Assembly (NCBI GenBank): GCA_034435395.1
Contig: DAOTXK010000349.1
Span: 1-8,965 of the forward strand
Length of the DNA: 8,965 bases
Reading direction: 5' to 3'
DNA from: DAOTXK01 sp034435395
GTDB lineage: Bacteria > Chloroflexota > Anaerolineae > Aggregatilineales > Ch27
Under the pieces are notes generated by a model that saw only the letters and a program-made list of their open reading frames with translations, did no database searches and was not told where the DNA came from. The position numbers were made by a program, and so were the translations under genes. Below are positions 5,228 to 8,965 of this stretch, one piece after another. How positions within the stretch are numbered: the first letter of the stretch is position 1; every line of letters begins with the position of its first letter.

Positions 5228-7468
5228 ATGGGCCAGCTCGAGTTCGCGGAGGGCGTGGACCTCGTTCAGCAGAATATCAACGAAGAAGAAGCTCTGCTCG
5301 ACGATAGAGAGCGGGAAGCCCGGCGGAAAACCCAGGCGGAAATCCAGGCCCGCGCCCTGGAGCAGATCGCCAAGGCCCAGGAGCAGGCGCTCGAGGCGCT
5401 TGGTGAAGGCGCTGTGCGGCGAGAGATCATCGATCTGCACCGCCTGATGCCCATTCTCGTTCACCTCAACGACGTGGTCATCGCTCCCGAAGACGAAAAC
5501 CAGGCCATCGACCCGGCAGAGCCGCTGGTTCAGGCCATCCGCCATAATGTTCGCCGCGTGACCACACTCACCGTCCCCAGTTATGTGTACCAGCGATTGA
5601 ATACCGGCCAGGCGCTGGTTTTGATTGACGGGCTGGACGATGTGCCAGCTCACGAGCAGCCGCAAAAGCTCGCCTGGCTAAGCCGTTTCCTGGCGGCATA
5701 TGACCGGTGTATGGTCATCGTCGTCGGCCCTGCCACCGGGTACCACCCGCTGCTTCAACTGGGCCTGACCCCGATCTTCCTGCGTCCGTGGACCGATCTG
5801 GATGTGCGGGCCTATACCCAGAAGTGGGCCGCGGCCTGGCCAAGAGCGATGGCCAGAGGCCGACGGCTGGCCGCCCCGCCCGATGAAAGAGTAGTCGAGC
5901 TGGCGGGAGTCGAGGCGCGGGGCCTGACGCCGCTTGATATCACCATGCGCATCCTGGCGACCTATGCCAGCAGCGACCGGATCGAAGCGCCCCCCGATCG
6001 CTGGAGTTGTTACCATGCCCTGGTCACAGGCTGGTTCCGGATGAAGGCCTTCGAGAACAACGACGACCTGGCCGACGAGGCGCTCTACACGGTTGCGCAA
6101 CTGGCTGCGGAGGCCCTTGAAGCCGGCCCTCTGCCCCTCGAACGACTGACGGCGGTTGTCACCAGCGCCATGCGCCGGGTTGAAGGTGAAGGTAAAAAAG
6201 CGAAGGAAACGTTTTTGCTGGATGTCAACGAGTTTATCCGGACGCTGACGGGCAGGACGGGATTGATGATCGGCCACGTCGGCGACCGGTACGATTTCCG
6301 CCATCCTGGCTTGACGGCTTTCCTGGCCAGCTTCACCGTGCTCGACCCGGACGGTTCCCGAACTCTGGACCAGGTCGCCACCAGACCAGCCTGGCGTTAT
6401 GCCGTGCCGTTTGCCGTCGCGCAGGCTCCAACAGACATGGTGAACCGGGCGGTGGTCGCCCAACTCTCCCAAAAACCGGACCTGCTCTTCAGCAGTCTCT
6501 TTGAGCTGAGTCACTGGCTGCCTGACGCCCCGCAAGATGCACCCTGGCGGGGTGAAGTGTTCAAACGTCTGGCCGCCGCGCTGATCGCCCCGACCCAGTT
6601 CCCCGCCGTGCGGGAACGCGCCCTGGCGGCGCTGGTGACTTCTCGCGACAAAAACATTCTCTTCATCTTCCGGCAGGCGCTGCGCTCACCCATCCCAGAA
6701 GTACGCCGGCTGGGCTGCCTTGGCCTGGGTGTGCTGGGCGAAGGTGAGGCCATCAAAGACCTGCGCCCGATGCTGGAAGATGACGACCTGGACGTGCAAC
6801 TGGCCGCTGGGCTGGCCCTGGGCGCGATTGGCACCGAAAAGGCCCTCGAAGTTATGGTCGATGGCCTGCTGAGTGGCGAGGAAAGCCTGCGGCAGGCCGT
6901 GGCGGAAGCCCTGGCTGCCATTCCCGGCGAAGGGCACCAGCTCCTTCACCACGCCATCACTTCTGAGGATATGATGGTGCGCCGCGCCGCCGTCTTCGGG
7001 TTGTCGCGCCTCAACACCCCCTGGGCGCTGACCGACCTGTATCGCGCGCTGATAGAAGACGATCAGTGGTATGTGCGCAGCGCCGCCGAGCAGGCTTTCG
7101 CCAGAGCAGAGAGCAGCGTCAAAGAAGTGGCCGAAGCCCATCCCCCCATCGAGGAACTGGATTGGGTGGTTGACTGGGTCAAAGAACATACGGACTTGGG
7201 CAAACGGCAAAGGGAAAATGGCGGCACAGGCGAGGAAGACCAACCGCTGGAGATTCCCATATCGGTGCTGATCCAGATGTTGCAGTCCGGCGAGCCGGCC
7301 TACCGCATCGCTTCAGCGCGCACGCTGGGCTACCTGGGTCACCTCCCCGCCCTCAAACCGCTTTATCAACTCCTGGGCGACTACAACGAACCGATCCGGG
7401 CGGCCAGTTACGCGGCTCTCGCCGACCTGCAAGACCGGCTCGGTCAGCCGTTGCCCGGCGTGCAGTAG
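5228..7468 (+). CDS. C-terminal fragment of the NTPase: Walker B, STAND-like helical region and HEAT repeats
   Basis: The first conventional start after the stop is the ATG at 5228, giving 746 residues, but it sits inside the helix that follows the P-loop and has no Shine-Dalgarno sequence, so it is unlikely to be native. Contents in order: a charged coiled-coil (residues about 18-62, with EAEIQ-type heptads); MPILVHLNDV (74-83), a core strand; Walker B LVLIDGLDD at 5615-5641; VIVVGPATGYHPLL (about 5714-5755), in the sensor-1 position where many NACHT proteins have TSR; a winged-helix-like alpha region; and from about 6599 several HEAT repeats (for example VRRLGCLGLGVLGEGEAIKD and VRRAAVFGLSRLNTPWAL). 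A low-complexity acidic linker (about 7120-7245) precedes two last repeats near 7300-7450. The HEAT array probably binds a protein or other ligand. It converges on the SH3 gene 11 bases downstream. Confidence 0.65.
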   Translation: MGQLEFAEGVDLVQQNINEEEALLDDREREARRKTQAEIQARALEQIAKAQEQALEALGEGAVRREIIDLHRLMPILVHLNDVVIAPEDENQAIDPAEPLVQAIRHNVRRVTTLTVPSYVYQRLNTGQALVLIDGLDDVPAHEQPQKLAWLSRFLAAYDRCMVIVVGPATGYHPLLQLGLTPIFLRPWTDLDVRAYTQKWAAAWPRAMARGRRLAAPPDERVVELAGVEARGLTPLDITMRILATYASSDRIEAPPDRWSCYHALVTGWFRMKAFENNDDLADEALYTVAQLAAEALEAGPLPLERLTAVVTSAMRRVEGEGKKAKETFLLDVNEFIRTLTGRTGLMIGHVGDRYDFRHPGLTAFLASFTVLDPDGSRTLDQVATRPAWRYAVPFAVAQAPTDMVNRAVVAQLSQKPDLLFSSLFELSHWLPDAPQDAPWRGEVFKRLAAALIAPTQFPAVRERALAALVTSRDKNILFIFRQALRSPIPEVRRLGCLGLGVLGEGEAIKDLRPMLEDDDLDVQLAAGLALGAIGTEKALEVMVDGLLSGEESLRQAVAEALAAIPGEGHQLLHHAITSEDMMVRRAAVFGLSRLNTPWALTDLYRALIEDDQWYVRSAAEQAFARAESSVKEVAEAHPPIEELDWVVDWVKEHTDLGKRQRENGGTGEEDQPLEIPISVLIQMLQSGEPAYRIASARTLGYLGHLPALKPLYQLLGDYNEPIRAASYAALADLQDRLGQPLPGVQ

Positions 7469-7479
7469 CGCGGATCCAC

Positions 7480-8965
7480 CTACTCAGAAGGCTCAACTGG
7501 TGGCGGCACCAGACAAACCGCCTCCACGTCAACCGTGTTTAGCGGGTCACCATCCCAGTAGATGACGTAGGTTCCCTGACGTGGCAGGAGCAGGTCCAGG
7601 GGACCCGCAGCCCGTCGATCCTGGAAGGCGCGGAATGGAGCCTGGCCAATCGATTCGCCCTTCTCGGCCAGCACATTCAGCGTGGTGGCCGGTCCCTGAC
7701 TGGGGAGAGAATGCTGGGCTATCACGCTGATCTGCGCGCCCAGCGGCGCGGAGAACCGCACGCTGTTGCCCGCCACCTCCTCCCAGCGCAGCAGCACCGC
7801 CTCACAGGACTCCACCGACGGCAAGGGGGCCGGAGGGGGCAGGCCGCAGGTCACGCCGAAGAGCACAGGCCCCTCCGCCGCTCCCTCGGCCACGAACGTG
7901 TAAACGCCCGTTTCATCCGCGACCACATCGGCCACCAAGGCGGTTTGATCGCCCTCCGCGTCAGCAGAAATCGTATCAAGCGTCTGGAGGCCACCGCCCC
8001 CTGGCGTTTGCATCGCCAGCCGCGTCATCTGACCCCCGACCATGGCGCTCACGCGTATGGTCTGCGGTTCCGGGACATCCACCCGAAGCCGGGTATCCGG
8101 CCCGCTGGAGTCTATTTGAATCTGCTGGGGGAGGAGGTCACAGGCCAGGTCGGCGTCCGCCGGGCGGACAGGCGGCAGTGCAGTGACCGGCAGGGACGCG
8201 ACTGGACGCCGCAGTAACGCCAGGGGAGCACTGGCCGCATCCGGCAAAACGGCGTCCAGGGCCGGGCCAGGCAGGCTTTGTAATCCTCCTCCCCGCAACG
8301 GCACCCGCAACAGTTGGCCCCCCTGTGCCCGTCGCGTCACGCCCCCAGCCTCCAGAGCCACCTGCCCTTCCAACACCTGGGCGGCCAGCACATCGTTCAG
8401 GCTGGCCTGGAGCAGAGCCGTGCCTTGCAGGTGCATCAGAATGCCGTTGACCACCCAGGTCGAGCCTTCGGCTTCGGTTTGCAGCAGCAGTCCGCCTCGA
8501 GGAGCCCCACTGCAAACCGGCGCTTCAAAACCCGTGACCAGGCGCACGCTCTGAAACGCCGGCGCGGGAAGCCCGCCGCTCAATTCCCCCGTCACCGGAT
8601 CAAAGACCAGCATCGTCGCGGGATCGCAGTCGGTGGGCGCCAGCTCGGCAAATACCCAGGCCGGGTTGCCGTCCCACAGAATCCGCCACCAGGTGGAATC
8701 AGGCAGCCGGGCGGTGATGGGGGCGGTTTCATTCACCGTGAGCTGGTCAAGTATTGCCGAGTCGGTGTTCGGCTCAGCCCGGATGTTGACTGTGCCTATC
8801 GAAACCGCGCGGCAGGCCGGCGCAACCGGCGCTCCCGGCACGTTAAACAGCGTGGCCGCGCCAAAAAGCACCGCCGTCAACCGCTCGCCTTCCCCGGCTC
8901 CCGGCAGATGGATCACGCTGATGCCCAGACGCTCATTGGCGGCATCAAACGCCCCTGTTGAGATG
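7480..8965 (-). CDS. SH3-domain protein with FecR-like and beta-rich segments (5' end cut by window edge)
   Basis: The frame is open from the right edge to the TAG at 7480-7482. A GTG at 8916 is possible, but 16 more codons upstream stay open, it has no clear Shine-Dalgarno sequence, and no signal peptide follows it, so the real start is probably outside. Segments: a bacterial SH3-like domain at about 8620-8815 with GTVNIRAEPNTDSAIL and two aromatic clusters (TWWRILW, PAWVF); a FecR-like segment at about 8296-8496, ending QVLEGQVALEAGG and GGQLLRVPL; then two beta-rich segments split by a proline stretch (PPPAPLP), the first resembling a pre-peptidase C-terminal (PPC) fold with DETGVYTFVAEG, the second ending QGTYVIYWDG. 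Seven cysteines at domain borders and a Pro/Ala/Gly-rich make-up suggest an extracytoplasmic protein. SH3 domains of this sort often bind cell-wall peptides. No enzyme domain is visible here. Confidence 0.7.
   Translation of the reverse strand, partial: ISTGAFDAANERLGISVIHLPGAGEGERLTAVLFGAATLFNVPGAPVAPACRAVSIGTVNIRAEPNTDSAILDQLTVNETAPITARLPDSTWWRILWDGNPAWVFAELAPTDCDPATMLVFDPVTGELSGGLPAPAFQSVRLVTGFEAPVCSGAPRGGLLLQTEAEGSTWVVNGILMHLQGTALLQASLNDVLAAQVLEGQVALEAGGVTRRAQGGQLLRVPLRGGGLQSLPGPALDAVLPDAASAPLALLRRPVASLPVTALPPVRPADADLACDLLPQQIQIDSSGPDTRLRVDVPEPQTIRVSAMVGGQMTRLAMQTPGGGGLQTLDTISADAEGDQTALVADVVADETGVYTFVAEGAAEGPVLFGVTCGLPPPAPLPSVESCEAVLLRWEEVAGNSVRFSAPLGAQISVIAQHSLPSQGPATTLNVLAEKGESIGQAPFRAFQDRRAAGPLDLLLPRQGTYVIYWDGDPLNTVDVEAVCLVPPPVEPSE

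Larger units (their letters stand above)
4748..7468 (+). pseudogene. Membrane-anchored NACHT/STAND-like NTPase with HEAT repeats, interrupted by one in-frame stop
   Basis: From the ATG at 4748 to the TAG at 7466-7468 there is a single frame of 906 codons broken only by the TAA at 5087-5089 (codon 114). Read through, the protein has these parts: one transmembrane helix (about 9-26); a linker rich in basic residues; a Walker A-like loop GRPGSGRST (143-151); a charged coiled-coil insert (about 178-222); Walker B LVLIDGLDD (290-298); a helical region typical of STAND ATPases; then HEAT-like repeats (about 618-906) interrupted by an acidic, disordered stretch near 800-840. The double-Asp Walker B and helical repeats recall NACHT/STAND signalling ATPases. 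The ligand and output are unknown. No ATG, GTG or TTG occurs in frame between the stop and 5228, so the P-loop is lost unless the stop is an error or is recoded. A one-base change such as CAA to TAA would explain it. Confidence 0.75.

Noticed and set aside
5103..5447. Plus-strand ATG at 5103 as a restart of the NTPase
   Set aside because: It is in a different frame from the P-loop and gives a Ser/Pro/Arg-rich product, so it cannot rescue the downstream protein.
4730..5665. Minus-strand 311-residue frame opposite the NTPase
   Set aside because: It lies antisense to both parts of the NTPase frame, including Walker A and Walker B. The plus-strand product has clear motifs while this one has none.
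5678..6535. Minus-strand 285-residue frame
   Set aside because: Antisense to the STAND-like region; no domain, no Shine-Dalgarno sequence, and high Arg/Gln/Gly content typical of a reverse-complement shadow.
4032..7468. The zinc-ribbon/NTPase pair as an antiphage (Avs-like) defence system
   Set aside because: STAND defence proteins carry an effector domain such as a nuclease or protease. Only a membrane helix is visible here, and the neighbours look like housekeeping and glycan genes.
8314..8961. Plus-strand 215-residue frame at the right edge
   Set aside because: Antisense to the SH3 domain gene, with Arg/Gln/His-rich sequence and no recognisable motif.

Overview
The window is high-GC bacterial DNA with dense coding and very short intergenic gaps. 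Protein styles recall Chloroflexota, Anaerolineae-like lineages in particular: a YfhO-type membrane protein beside a GT-C-like polytopic protein, a COG1579 zinc-ribbon protein, a membrane-anchored NTPase with HEAT repeats, and an SH3-domain secreted-type protein. That placement is an inference from family resemblance only; no rRNA or other marker gene is present.

Layout. Positions 1-3916 hold a minus-strand run of three genes, transcribed in the order 3916->2270, 2257->347, 322->1 (continues off the left edge). They are a GT-C-like polytopic membrane protein, a YfhO-family-like membrane protein, and the N-terminal membrane part of a probable polyprenyl-phosphate sugar-1-phosphate transferase. 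Gaps are 12 and 24 bases, and the second gene's Shine-Dalgarno sequence overlaps the first gene's stop codon, so this looks like one operon, probably for cell-surface polysaccharide or glycoconjugate synthesis. Positions 3917-4031 are a divergent promoter region with a perfect TATAAT facing right and a weaker TACAAT facing left.

Positions 4032-7468 are a plus-strand pair: a coiled-coil/C4 zinc-ribbon protein, then 14 bases later a gene for a membrane-anchored P-loop NTPase with C-terminal HEAT repeats. The NTPase gene is broken by one in-frame TAA at 5087-5089. The same frame continues immediately after it for 46 codons that encode the Walker A motif before the next ATG (5228). No ATG, GTG or TTG lies in frame between the stop and 5228, so a simple two-gene reading would leave the downstream protein without its nucleotide-binding loop. 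The best reading is one roughly 906-codon gene with a nonsense mutation, a base-calling error or an unusual recoding event. This is the main point of interest.

Positions 7480-8965 are a minus-strand gene, convergent with the NTPase (11-base gap) and open at the right edge. It encodes an SH3-like domain, a FecR-like segment and two beta-rich C-terminal segments, probably outside the cytoplasm. I see no RNA gene, mobile element, CRISPR array or clear intrinsic terminator. No stretch over 300 bases lacks a gene.
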